Shown one piece after another: positions 6,877-15,157 of a stretch of 36,021 nucleotides of DNA. Under the pieces are notes generated by a model, which worked only from the letters and a program-made list of their open reading frames with translations, did no database searches and was not told where the DNA came from. Both the position numbers and the translations under genes were made by a program. The stretch is taken from assembly GCA_944323955.1 (NCBI GenBank), contig CALUUK010000013.1, positions 1 through 36,021 on the forward strand, in the 5' to 3' direction. This DNA is from Candidatus Gastranaerophilales bacterium. GTDB lineage: Bacteria; Cyanobacteriota; Vampirovibrionia; Gastranaerophilales; Gastranaerophilaceae. Within the stretch, counting starts at the first letter, position 1, and each line of letters opens with the position of its first letter.

Positions 6877-7698
6877 TTATTGCTCCTTTCCCTGTTTATT
6901 CATGCCGGAAAAGAATTTTTTTATTTTTCCCATAAAACCTTTGGGCTCGTCAAGGTCTAAGAAAGGAACGTCTTCACCGTTTATTCTTCTGGCAACGTTA
7001 ATATAAGCGCGGCCTGCAAGGGATTTTTCGTTATTTACAATCGGTTCGCCTCTGTTTGTTGAAGTAATAATTCCGGTATCTTCGGGAATTACACCGATTT
7101 TTTCGCAAGAGAGGATGTTTTCAACATCTTCAACACTCATCATATCATTTGATTTAATCATGTTAGGTCTGACACGGTTAATTAAAAGTTTATAGCTTTC
7201 AATACCTTCCGCTGCTTCAAGAAGTCCTATAATTCTGTCTGCATCACGAACAGCTGACATTTCAGGTGTTGTAACAACAATTGCTTCTGATGCTCCAGAA
7301 ATTGCAGTTTGAAATCCCTGCTCAATACCTGCAGGACAATCAACTAAAATAAATTCATAATCCTTTTTTAATTTTTCGGTAATTTTTTTAAGCTGTTCAG
7401 CGCTTACAGAAGATTTATCTCTTGTTTGAGCTGCTGCCAACAGGCATAAATTAGGATTTTTCTTATCTTTTACAAGTGCTTGTTTGAGTTTGCAGCGTTC
7501 TTCCACAACGTCAACCAGCGTATAAACAATTCTGTTTTCCAATCCTAAAAGTAAATCCAGATTTCTTAAACCTATGTCGGTATCAACCAGAACAACGCTG
7601 TGACCGTTTTTTGCAAGTGCAGTACCAATGTTTGCACTTGTTGTAGTTTTCCCCACACCGCCTTTTCCGGATGTTATAACTATAACTCTCCCTGCCAT
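6877..7698 (-). CDS. minD: Septum site-determining ATPase MinD
   Basis: This 273-residue ParA/MinD-family ATPase binds the membrane when ATP-loaded and recruits MinC. The deviant Walker A is SGKGGVGKTTTSAN at residues 10-23, and ILVDCPAG is the Walker B-type segment. The C-terminal amphipathic membrane-targeting helix is visible in FMGKIKKFFSGMNKQ. Length is normal for the family. AAGGAG precedes the ATG; minC ends 12 bp upstream and minE starts directly after the stop, so the three genes form one operon transcribed leftwards. Confidence 0.97.
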   Translation of the reverse strand: MAGRVIVITSGKGGVGKTTTSANIGTALAKNGHSVVLVDTDIGLRNLDLLLGLENRIVYTLVDVVEERCKLKQALVKDKKNPNLCLLAAAQTRDKSSVSAEQLKKITEKLKKDYEFILVDCPAGIEQGFQTAISGASEAIVVTTPEMSAVRDADRIIGLLEAAEGIESYKLLINRVRPNMIKSNDMMSVEDVENILSCEKIGVIPEDTGIITSTNRGEPIVNNEKSLAGRAYINVARRINGEDVPFLDLDEPKGFMGKIKKFFSGMNKQGKEQ

Positions 7699-7710
7699 CT
7701 AATCCGCTCC

Positions 7711-8763
7711 TTAATCATTTATTTTAAATACTACTATTTCGTTATTTACTATTCTCGCTTCTTCGGGCGTGAATGAATTTGTTTTTTCCGTAAAAATTGT
7801 TTCCAAAGAATCAGGTCTTCTTGAATAGCAATTTGCAATTCGTAATTGTATTGCATTCATTTTAAGCGCCCTTACTCTTGCCTTTTGGTTGCCGCCGGCT
7901 CCCGCATGGGCGATGCCGCCTAAAACACCCCAAACCGTGATATCTCCAAATGCCGTGATTTCACAACCCGGGTGGCAGTCGCCTATTATAACGACATTTC
8001 CTTCATAATTTATAACCTGCCCCGAACGTATTGTTTGTTTTATATATTTAGTCGGAAATGATTCAAGTTCGATATCTTCTTTTGTATATTCCTGTTCCGG
8101 TACGACAATATCAGTCAGAGCTTCACGTTCTTCATATGCTGATTGTGATGCTTCCATTTCCATAAAAGTATTTTGTGCGGGAGATGAAGAAAATATAACG
8201 TCCAGTTCATCAAAAACTTCTTTTTGTTCGGAGCTTTTGTCAGGTTCTGCGGTAAGAATTTCTTCATTCGCTTGTTCTTCAACAGGCTGCTCAGTTTCAA
8301 TTGTTTCGTTCTGTTCGGGTTCGGATTCCTGTTCCTGTTCCTGTTCCTGTTCAATTTGTTCTTTAATAGCAGGCTCTTGTTCCTCAATATTTTCTTCGGG
8401 ATTTTTCTTACAATCCAGAGCTTCTTTGAATTCTTCAGCGGTTTTATATGTCATCTCAGGTGTTACTTCAACTGAATTTTCAGCCGAGACATTAGAAACT
8501 ATTATTCCGAGAGAAAGAGCAACTTTTTCGGTTTCCACGGACTTTGTATCAATGCTCGAAAGTGTTGATTCAATACAGTTTACAAGAGATTTTATACTCA
8601 ATAGCTGTGCCTGATTTAAATCCACATTACCAAGTTTAAGACAAATTCTCTTGTTTCTTGCTTCTTCATTATCCAGAATTGAACTTAATTCAAAAATTAT
8701 TTCGGGTGCGCTGTTAATACCGCTTAAATCTACAGTGTATAAATTTTCCTCAAATTGTTCCAT
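7711..8763 (-). CDS. minC: Septum site-determining protein MinC with acidic linker
   Basis: MinC is the FtsZ assembly inhibitor recruited by MinD. The C-terminal right-handed beta-helix domain is clear at about 235-345 (RSGQVINYEGNVVIIGDCHP, AFGDITVWGVLGGIAHAGA, ALKMNAIQLRIANCYSRRPD). The N-terminal about 110 residues (VDLSGINSAPEIIFELSSIL) are a divergent FtsZ-inhibiting domain. Between them is an acidic, Gln/Glu-rich linker of about 100 residues (EQEQEQEQESEPEQNE), much longer than in model MinC proteins of about 230 residues. The upstream ribosome site is weak (AGAGCGGA). First gene of minCDE. Confidence 0.9.
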   Translation of the reverse strand: MEQFEENLYTVDLSGINSAPEIIFELSSILDNEEARNKRICLKLGNVDLNQAQLLSIKSLVNCIESTLSSIDTKSVETEKVALSLGIIVSNVSAENSVEVTPEMTYKTAEEFKEALDCKKNPEENIEEQEPAIKEQIEQEQEQEQESEPEQNETIETEQPVEEQANEEILTAEPDKSSEQKEVFDELDVIFSSSPAQNTFMEMEASQSAYEEREALTDIVVPEQEYTKEDIELESFPTKYIKQTIRSGQVINYEGNVVIIGDCHPGCEITAFGDITVWGVLGGIAHAGAGGNQKARVRALKMNAIQLRIANCYSRRPDSLETIFTEKTNSFTPEEARIVNNEIVVFKIND

Positions 8764-8986
8764 ATTCCGCTCTTTTCGTATATCCCTGTTATTTTATTCA
8801 ACCGCCCAATACATGAAAAGAATATATTAAATGCGTTAATAATTCAATTTTATGTAACTTTTTATATACCTGTGTTTTACTAACTTTACAAAATTCCCTA
8901 AATTTCGGAACTTGTTTATAAAAAATTTGTCCTTAAAAGATAAATAAGTCATAATATTTATAAATAAGGGTTAGAGTTGAGAATTT

Positions 8987-9694
8987 ATGAAAGTAAAAAA
9001 GATAGCAGCAGTATTTTTATTTTTAGCCGCAGTCCAAAGTTGTGTTTACGCAAATGTAAATTACGGTCTTGATGAAAATAAAATGAACGCTTTAAAACAA
9101 AGTGAAGGTTTGAGTGTTAACAAACCGGAGTTTAATACCGATGCATATGCCAAGAAATATAAAAAAGTAACAAAAGACGGCGTTATTATGCAGGCAATGG
9201 AGCTGATGAATCAGGAAAATATTTCCAGATATTCATATAAAGCACTTATGGGAAATAATTTGTCGGAAAAACCCTTTAAAATAGAGTTTAAAAATTTGGC
9301 CGAAATTAATCCGGAATATGCGACATTCGATGCATTCGGGTGGGAAAAGAAAAACAGATTGTATATATATGTTAATGAAAAACACAGAAATGCCCCGCCC
9401 GAAGCTATTGCTGCCTTATTAACTCATGAAGCTATACATCAGGATAAATTTGCTTCTTTAAACGAAGAAACATATGCCTGGACACTTGAAGCCGCAACGT
9501 GGATGAAACTTTCCGAAAAAAATCCGTCGGTATTAAAACATCCTTCTCCGCTGGTTACAAGAGAGAACATGCTTCAAAAACTTTTTGAAAAAGGTGATTA
9601 TACGGATAAATATATAAAGAAAGCAGTTTATACAAATCCGGGATATAAAAAACTACCCACGCGCTCTCCCGGTTTTGAAGATGAAGATTTGTAA
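8987..9694 (+). CDS. Exported protein with HExxH zinc-peptidase motif
   Basis: This 235-residue protein has a signal peptide (MKVKKIAAVFLFLAAVQSC, likely cut after YA, about residue 22). A possible metalloprotease motif, LLTHEAIHQD, has His147, Glu148 and His151, with a downstream Glu-rich helix (SLNEETYAWTLEAATW) that could give a third ligand. LYIYVNEKHRN before it fits the edge strand of small zincin folds. No family name can be given. The gene stands alone, divergent from minC, and ends before the GH77-like gene. It probably acts in the periplasm or at the surface. Confidence 0.7.
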   Translation: MKVKKIAAVFLFLAAVQSCVYANVNYGLDENKMNALKQSEGLSVNKPEFNTDAYAKKYKKVTKDGVIMQAMELMNQENISRYSYKALMGNNLSEKPFKIEFKNLAEINPEYATFDAFGWEKKNRLYIYVNEKHRNAPPEAIAALLTHEAIHQDKFASLNEETYAWTLEAATWMKLSEKNPSVLKHPSPLVTRENMLQKLFEKGDYTDKYIKKAVYTNPGYKKLPTRSPGFEDEDL

Positions 9695-9817
9695 TTATTT
9701 CGGGTGCCGTTTAAAAAAAAGAAACTGAATATTTGTTTTGTTAATTTTTGTAACATGCTGACAAAATTTTATTTTTAGGTTATTTAATAGGAAAGGTCTT
9801 AGTTTAGGAGTATGTGT

Positions 9818-11671
9818 ATGAAAGTTTCAAATGTAGCGCCATCGGTTTCATTCGGCAGGGCATTTACAACAAAAGAGCAAAGGGAATATGAAAAAGTTCA
9901 AGCTCAGGCAAGACAAGAGTTGAATCTTGATAAAACCGCCGCTACAATTTTTGATTTCAGCGTACCTTCTTCTAAAAATGATACAGGGATAGGGACTACA
10001 TTTTCTAAAGATGCCCAGCTTCTTGCGGGATTTTTAAAGTCCCTGTGCGGAGTAAATGCGATTCAACTTCAGCCGCAGGGTGAAATTTCCAATTATGTAC
10101 GTTCTCCTTATTCTTCAACCGGATTTTCTCTGGGCATGCATATAATCGATTTAAATAAACTTCAGGATGATAATTATGGAAATCTTTTAAGCTCACAGGA
10201 TTTGAACTGCTCTTATACAAACAGAGTCAAAGACCATGACAGTGTAAATTATGATAATGTTTTTGCTCCCGACGGTCAAAGAGCCATGCTTAAAAAGGCA
10301 TATAAGAACTTTCAAGGGCTTGATTCGTCATCACCGTTAAAAAAAGAATTTAAAAAGTTCCAAAAAGAAAACGCTTATTGGCTTGAAAGGGATGCATTAT
10401 TTGAAGCTGCGGCTGTTGCAAACGGTTCAAAGGACATGAGAACCTGGTCTTACAGAGATCAAAATGTATATGCAACTAAAGACGGAGATACCGCAAGAAT
10501 AGCCGAATTACGTTCCGTAAGAGATGAAGACGGAGATAATGTTGTTGATTTTGAAGAATTTGTTCAATTTATAGCGGATAAACAGCAGCAGGAGGCAAAA
10601 AAAGAGTTCAATAAAAAAGGTATAGATGTATACGGGGATTGCCAAATCGGATTTTCTCAAAAAGATGTCTGGACACATAAATCAGCATTTTATGATAATT
10701 ACGAATTTGGTTGTGAACTTGGCGGCGGTAAAATCACATGTTGGTCGCCGGCAATAAATTTTGATAAAATCAACGGTGAAGCCGGTGAACTTTTATATCA
10801 AAAGTTTAATCTTTTCTTTAAAAGATATAACGGCGCGAGGGTGGATGCGGCATGGCAGTTAATGAAACCTTTAATCGCTGAACCGTATAAGAACGGTGAC
10901 GGTTCTGATGTATTTGACAATAACGGAAATAAACTGGGAAGAAAAATTGATCATCAGCCTAATGTTCCGAACAATGGTCAGTACATAATAAAAAATATAA
11001 TTTTAAAGGCAGCCGCAAATAATAAAGTATCATCGGATAAGGTTTTCCTTGAATTATTGGGAGGAAATTCTTATGATTCTTTAGATGCGGTAAAGGGACT
11101 GGGTACTACACTTATTCATATAACAAGATATGCAGGTGATGACTGGGGAAGAGTTAAACATTATGAAAAATCCGGTTCAAATAAATACCAGAATATGCGT
11201 CCGGGTGATTATATAATAGGGCCCGGTACGCACGATGATGACAGTTTGATTCAGCAAACTAAAGATAATCCTTCACGTGCAAGATTATTAGCGCAAGATT
11301 TACGTTTAAACCAAGGAGAGTTGGAGCGTTCTCATAAAAAATTATCTGATGCCGTATTTGCGGAATTATTCACGACTAAAAATCAATTTGCGACACTGCC
11401 TGATATTCTTGGCTCTGAAAGAAGAATCAATCAGCCAAATGTGACAGCGGGCAATTGGTCATATAGAGCTGCACAGGAATATGAAAAACAATATTTTGAA
11501 AATCTGGCGCAAGGACAGGGATTAAATACTCCTGACGCATTAAGTAAAGCCATAAAAGCAAAACATGGCGGACATGCTAACGGTTTGACGGATAAACTTG
11601 ACAGATTTGCTTCCATTCTCAGAGAAAAAGGTCCATTCACCAGAGAAGAAGCAGATAGAGTTTATGCTTAA
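9818..11671 (+). CDS. GH77 4-alpha-glucanotransferase-like protein with inserted EF-hand and N-terminal SFG motif
   Basis: GH77 enzymes (amylomaltase, MalQ/DPE) move alpha-1,4-glucan segments in glycogen and maltodextrin metabolism. The pattern is present: SPYSSTGFSLG near residue 95; candidate nucleophile Asp343 in GARVDAAWQ; candidate acid/base Glu412 in FLELLGG; and Asp473 in GTHDDDS. Residues 236-247 (DEDGDNVVDFEE) fit a calcium-binding EF-hand with ligands at loop positions 1, 3, 5, 9 and 12. They lie in an insertion that lengthens the protein to 617 residues against about 500 for bacterial MalQ. The ATG at 9818 is chosen because AGGAG (9806-9810) is 7 bp away; the in-frame ATG at 9812 is 1 bp away. 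The N-terminus MKVSNVAPSVSFGRAF carries a motif shared with two other proteins here. A perfect terminator follows. Confidence 0.75.
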   Translation: MKVSNVAPSVSFGRAFTTKEQREYEKVQAQARQELNLDKTAATIFDFSVPSSKNDTGIGTTFSKDAQLLAGFLKSLCGVNAIQLQPQGEISNYVRSPYSSTGFSLGMHIIDLNKLQDDNYGNLLSSQDLNCSYTNRVKDHDSVNYDNVFAPDGQRAMLKKAYKNFQGLDSSSPLKKEFKKFQKENAYWLERDALFEAAAVANGSKDMRTWSYRDQNVYATKDGDTARIAELRSVRDEDGDNVVDFEEFVQFIADKQQQEAKKEFNKKGIDVYGDCQIGFSQKDVWTHKSAFYDNYEFGCELGGGKITCWSPAINFDKINGEAGELLYQKFNLFFKRYNGARVDAAWQLMKPLIAEPYKNGDGSDVFDNNGNKLGRKIDHQPNVPNNGQYIIKNIILKAAANNKVSSDKVFLELLGGNSYDSLDAVKGLGTTLIHITRYAGDDWGRVKHYEKSGSNKYQNMRPGDYIIGPGTHDDDSLIQQTKDNPSRARLLAQDLRLNQGELERSHKKLSDAVFAELFTTKNQFATLPDILGSERRINQPNVTAGNWSYRAAQEYEKQYFENLAQGQGLNTPDALSKAIKAKHGGHANGLTDKLDRFASILREKGPFTREEADRVYA

Positions 11672-11678
11672 CAAAGAC

Positions 11679-11724
11679 TTTTAAGAGAAAGAGCCGGTCA
11701 TTTGACCGGCTCTTTCTCTTAAAA
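11679..11724 (+). terminator. 22-bp perfect hairpin terminator
   Basis: The arms 11679-11700 and 11703-11724 are exactly complementary, with a GC-rich core AGAGCCGGTCA. A/T tracts on both sides make it usable in either direction. It separates the GH77-like gene from adhE. Confidence 0.9.
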
Positions 11725-11747
11725 GTTTCTTAATATCTTTTTAATAA

Positions 11748-11764
11748 CATGTTCGTTGACATGT
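11748..11764 (+). promoter_or_regulatory. ACATGT-N5-ACATGT repeat upstream of adhE
   Basis: ACATGT occurs at 11748-11753 and again at 11759-11764. Each copy is itself palindromic, so the pair reads as a direct and an inverted repeat. It lies about 60-75 bp before the adhE start, where a redox operator could be. It does not match the usual Rex box (TTGTGA...TCACAA), so the assignment is weak. Confidence 0.25.
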
Positions 11765-11823
11765 CTGTTTTTTTGTGGTTCCATTTAAATAGAGATTTTA
11801 ATCACGAAAGGACTCGAAACATT

Positions 11824-14475
11824 ATGGCAACAAAAAACAAAAAAACCGTTGACGCATTAGAAAAAGCGTATAAGCAGACTAATGTTGTCGAAACTCTTGA
11901 ACAGTTGGAAGTGCTGATTTCAAAAGTTCAAAAAGCTCAAAAGATTTTTGAAACGTATTCTCAAGAACAAGTGGATGCTATTTTTAAAGCAGCTGCAACT
12001 GCAGCAGACAAGGCTCGTATTCCGCTTGCAAGAATGGCTGTTGAAGAAACAGGAATGGGTGTTCTTGAAGATAAAATTATTAAGAATCACTTTGCTTCCG
12101 AATACATCTATAATAAACATAAAAATGCTAAAACTTGCGGCATTATTAGAGAAGATAAAGCAAACGGAATAAAAATAGTTGCTGAACCTTTAGGTGTTAT
12201 TGCAGGTATTATTCCTACGACAAATCCGACATCAACAGCTATATTTAAATCTTTAATTGCATTAAAAACCAGAAATGCAATCATATTCTCACCCCACCCG
12301 AGAGCCAAAAAATGTACAATTGCAGCAGCAAAAATTGTATTGGATGCGGCAGTTAAAGCAGGTGCTCCGGAAGATATTATCGGATGGATTGATGTTCCTT
12401 CAATTGAACTTTCAAATGCACTGATGCACCACTCTTCCGTTGATTGTATTTTGGCTACAGGCGGTCCGGGCATGGTTAAAGCTGCTTATTCATCAGGTAA
12501 TCCTGCATTAGGTGTAGGACCCGGTAACACATCTGCTGTTATTGATGAAACGGCTGATATTAAAATGGCTGTTTCTTCAATTCTTATGTCTAAAACATTT
12601 GATAACGGTATGATTTGTGCTTCTGAACAATCAGTTATTGTTGTTGACAGTGTTTATGAAGAAGTTAAAAAAGAATTCCAATACAGAGGTGCTTATCTGG
12701 TAAGCAAAGCAGAACAAAAGAAAATGATTGATCTTCCGTTTATTGATCCTAAACGCGGTACGGCTCACCCTGATATCGTTGGTCAGCCTGCTTATAAAAT
12801 TGCAAAACTGGCAGGATTTGAAACTCCTGAAGATGCAAAGATTTTGTTGGCGGAAAGATCTTCTGTTGATTGGGATGATCCTTTCTCAAGAGAAAAATTA
12901 TCACCAATTCTTACAATGTATAAAGCTAAAAACTTTGAACAGGCTTCAGAAATGGCTTATGAACTTGTTTCAAAGGGCGGTGCGGGTCACACAGCTGTTT
13001 TATATACTGATGAACGTTCTAAAGAAAGAATTGATGCATATGCCGAAAAAATGCCTGCTTGCAGAGTATTAATCAACCAACCTTCTTCTCAAGGCGGTAT
13101 CGGTGATTTATATAACTTTAAATTAGAACCATCTTTAACTCTCGGCTGCGGTTCTTGGGGCGGTAATGCCGTTTCCGGTAACGTAGGCGTTGAAAACTTG
13201 TTGAACTACAAAACGGTTGCTGAAAGGAGAGAAAATATGTTATGGTTCAAAGTTCCGCCGAAAGTTTACTTTAAAAGAGGTGCTCTTGATTTGGCTCTTC
13301 GTGAACTTCAAGGTAAAAAACGTGCATTTATCGTTACAGACAGATTTTTATTTAATTCAGGTGCCGTTGATAATATCACTAAAGTGCTTGATGAAATCGG
13401 TATTGAACATGAAGTATTCTTTGATGTTAAACCCGACCCGACACTTTCTACAATTAACCAGGCAATGGCTGTATTAAAACCGTTTGAACCCGACGTAATT
13501 ATCTCTTTGGGCGGCGGTTCTCCTATGGATGCAGCTAAAATCATGTGGTTAATGTATGAACAACCTGATACAAACTTTGAAGATATTTCTATGAGATTTA
13601 TGGATATCAGAAAAAGAATTTGTTCTATTCCCGAGTTGGGTAAAAAAGCAATGATGGTTGCTATTCCTACAACATCAGGTACAGGTAGTGAAGTTACTCC
13701 GTTTGCAATTATTACTGATGATGAAACTCAGGTAAAATATGCAATTGCAGATTATGCTTTGACACCTAATATGGCAATTGTTGACCCGAACTTTGTAGAC
13801 GGTATGCCAAAAGGCTTAACTTCAGCTTCAGGTATAGACGCGCTTGTTCATGCTATTGAAGCATATGTTTCTTGTATGGCTACAAACTTTACAAATTCAA
13901 ATGCGTTAGAAGCTACCAAATTGGTATTCAGATATCTGGAACGCTCATATAATGAAGGTGCTAATGATCCTATTGCCAGAGAAAAAATGCACTATGCCGC
14001 AACAATTGCCGGTATGGCATTTGCTAACTCTTTCTTAGGATTATGCCACTCTATGGCTCACAAACTCGGTGCTATGTATCATGTTCCCCACGGTGTAGCC
14101 AACGCTTTATTAATAAGACAAATTATTAAATTTAATGCGTCTGATGCTCCGAAAAAACAAGCCACATTCCCTCAGTATAAATTCCCGAATGCAAAAGCAA
14201 AATACGGTCAAATTGCTGATGAATTAGGCTTGGGCGGCAAAAATGACGATGAAAAAGTCCAATTGCTTTTAAATGCGGTTGATAAATTAATGAAAGCCGT
14301 TAATCTTCCAAACTCAATCAAAGACTTTGGTGTTGATGAAAAAACATTCATGGACAATTTGGATGAATTGGTTGAATTGGCTTATGATGATCAATGCACA
14401 GGTGCAAACCCTGTTTATCCGTTAATGTCAGATATCAAGAAAATCTACGTTGACGCATATAACGGTGTTGTATAG
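11824..14475 (+). CDS. adhE: Bifunctional acetaldehyde-CoA/alcohol dehydrogenase AdhE
   Basis: AdhE reduces acetyl-CoA to acetaldehyde and then ethanol, reoxidising two NADH in fermentation, and forms spirosome filaments. The N-terminal CoA-acylating aldehyde dehydrogenase (about 1-450) has catalytic Cys265 in NGMICASEQSV. The C-terminal iron alcohol dehydrogenase (about 460-883) shows GGGSPMDAAK, TTSGTGSEVTPFA, DALVHAIEAYVS and the iron ligands in HSMAHKLGAMYHVPHG. At 883 residues it has the normal full length. The start at 11824 follows AAAGGA; an in-frame ATG at 11749 would add an unlike 25-residue leader. A terminator follows directly, and the next gene is the NADH-sensing repressor Rex, its classic regulator. 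Confidence 0.97.
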   Translation: MATKNKKTVDALEKAYKQTNVVETLEQLEVLISKVQKAQKIFETYSQEQVDAIFKAAATAADKARIPLARMAVEETGMGVLEDKIIKNHFASEYIYNKHKNAKTCGIIREDKANGIKIVAEPLGVIAGIIPTTNPTSTAIFKSLIALKTRNAIIFSPHPRAKKCTIAAAKIVLDAAVKAGAPEDIIGWIDVPSIELSNALMHHSSVDCILATGGPGMVKAAYSSGNPALGVGPGNTSAVIDETADIKMAVSSILMSKTFDNGMICASEQSVIVVDSVYEEVKKEFQYRGAYLVSKAEQKKMIDLPFIDPKRGTAHPDIVGQPAYKIAKLAGFETPEDAKILLAERSSVDWDDPFSREKLSPILTMYKAKNFEQASEMAYELVSKGGAGHTAVLYTDERSKERIDAYAEKMPACRVLINQPSSQGGIGDLYNFKLEPSLTLGCGSWGGNAVSGNVGVENLLNYKTVAERRENMLWFKVPPKVYFKRGALDLALRELQGKKRAFIVTDRFLFNSGAVDNITKVLDEIGIEHEVFFDVKPDPTLSTINQAMAVLKPFEPDVIISLGGGSPMDAAKIMWLMYEQPDTNFEDISMRFMDIRKRICSIPELGKKAMMVAIPTTSGTGSEVTPFAIITDDETQVKYAIADYALTPNMAIVDPNFVDGMPKGLTSASGIDALVHAIEAYVSCMATNFTNSNALEATKLVFRYLERSYNEGANDPIAREKMHYAATIAGMAFANSFLGLCHSMAHKLGAMYHVPHGVANALLIRQIIKFNASDAPKKQATFPQYKFPNAKAKYGQIADELGLGGKNDDEKVQLLLNAVDKLMKAVNLPNSIKDFGVDEKTFMDNLDELVELAYDDQCTGANPVYPLMSDIKKIYVDAYNGVV

Positions 14476-14488
14476 TCACTGAATTTTG

Positions 14489-14522
14489 AAGAGGAACGCA
14501 AAAAACGTTCCTCTTCTTTTTT
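14489..14522 (+). terminator. Terminator after adhE
   Basis: AAGAGGAACG at 14489-14498 pairs with CGTTCCTCTT at 14506-14515 and is followed by CTTTTTT. It lies between adhE and rex, so most adhE transcripts should stop before rex. Confidence 0.9.
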
Positions 14523-14536
14523 GAGGGTTTAATTTT

Positions 14537-15157
14537 ATGAATAAAGTGCTTCCGGATAAGGTTATTAACAGACTTACTCTTTATCACAGTATTTTAACCG
14601 ATTATATTGAAAAAAATATTGAATATATTTCAAGTCCGCAAATTGCAGAGCTTTTGCACATCGATAATACTCAGGTCAGAAAAGACATTGCGCTTTTAAA
14701 ATATAAAGGTAAATGCAAGGTCGGGTACAAGGCTGCGGATTTAAAAAGTTTGATTGAAGATACTCTAAAATTTAAAAATTTAAAAAACGCATTTATAATT
14801 GGTGCCGGTAATCTTGGTATGGCACTGGCAAAGTATGATAATTTTGAAGCATATGGATTTAATATTTCTGCTCTTTTTGATAATGATCCTTTAAAAATCG
14901 GTATAAAAGTTAACAACAAAGAAGTTTTTCAGTTGAAAGAGCTTTCCAATCTGGCGGTTAAACACAACGTAAAAATAGCTATTTTAACCGTTCCGAGAGC
15001 TTATGCACAGGAAGTAACAGATTTTCTTGTCGAAGCAGGGATTGAATATATATGGAATTTTACGCCGGCTGTTTTAAATGTTCCCAGTACTATTCAGGTA
15101 TGGAATGAAAATTTAATCGGAAACTTTCTTCAGTTTACGGTTAATCACGTTGTTTAA
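14537..15157 (+). CDS. rex: Redox-sensing transcriptional repressor Rex
   Basis: Rex binds DNA when NADH is low and releases its target genes, typically adhE and other fermentation genes, when NADH rises. The 206-residue protein has the winged-helix N-terminus (residues about 5-75, with ISSPQIAELLHIDNTQVRKD) and a Rossmann domain with Gly89, Gly91 and Gly94 in IIGAGNLGMALAKY. ILTVPRAYAQEVTDFLVEAG is the usual later helix, and the protein ends in a swapped C-terminal helix. GAGGG lies 9 bp before the ATG. It is separated from adhE by a terminator, and its stop abuts the stop of the opposite gene. The link to adhE is strong family knowledge plus adjacency. Confidence 0.94.
   Translation: MNKVLPDKVINRLTLYHSILTDYIEKNIEYISSPQIAELLHIDNTQVRKDIALLKYKGKCKVGYKAADLKSLIEDTLKFKNLKNAFIIGAGNLGMALAKYDNFEAYGFNISALFDNDPLKIGIKVNNKEVFQLKELSNLAVKHNVKIAILTVPRAYAQEVTDFLVEAGIEYIWNFTPAVLNVPSTIQVWNENLIGNFLQFTVNHVV

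Noticed and set aside
8115-8614. Open frames on both strands over the minC linker (Asn/Arg-rich or Ser/Cys-rich)
   Set aside because: They are products of the low-complexity Glu/Gln-rich linker of minC read in other frames; minC itself is supported at both ends.
11749-11823. N-terminal extension of adhE from an upstream ATG
   Set aside because: There is no ribosome site before it, the added residues are unlike any AdhE, and AAAGGA supports the start at 11824.
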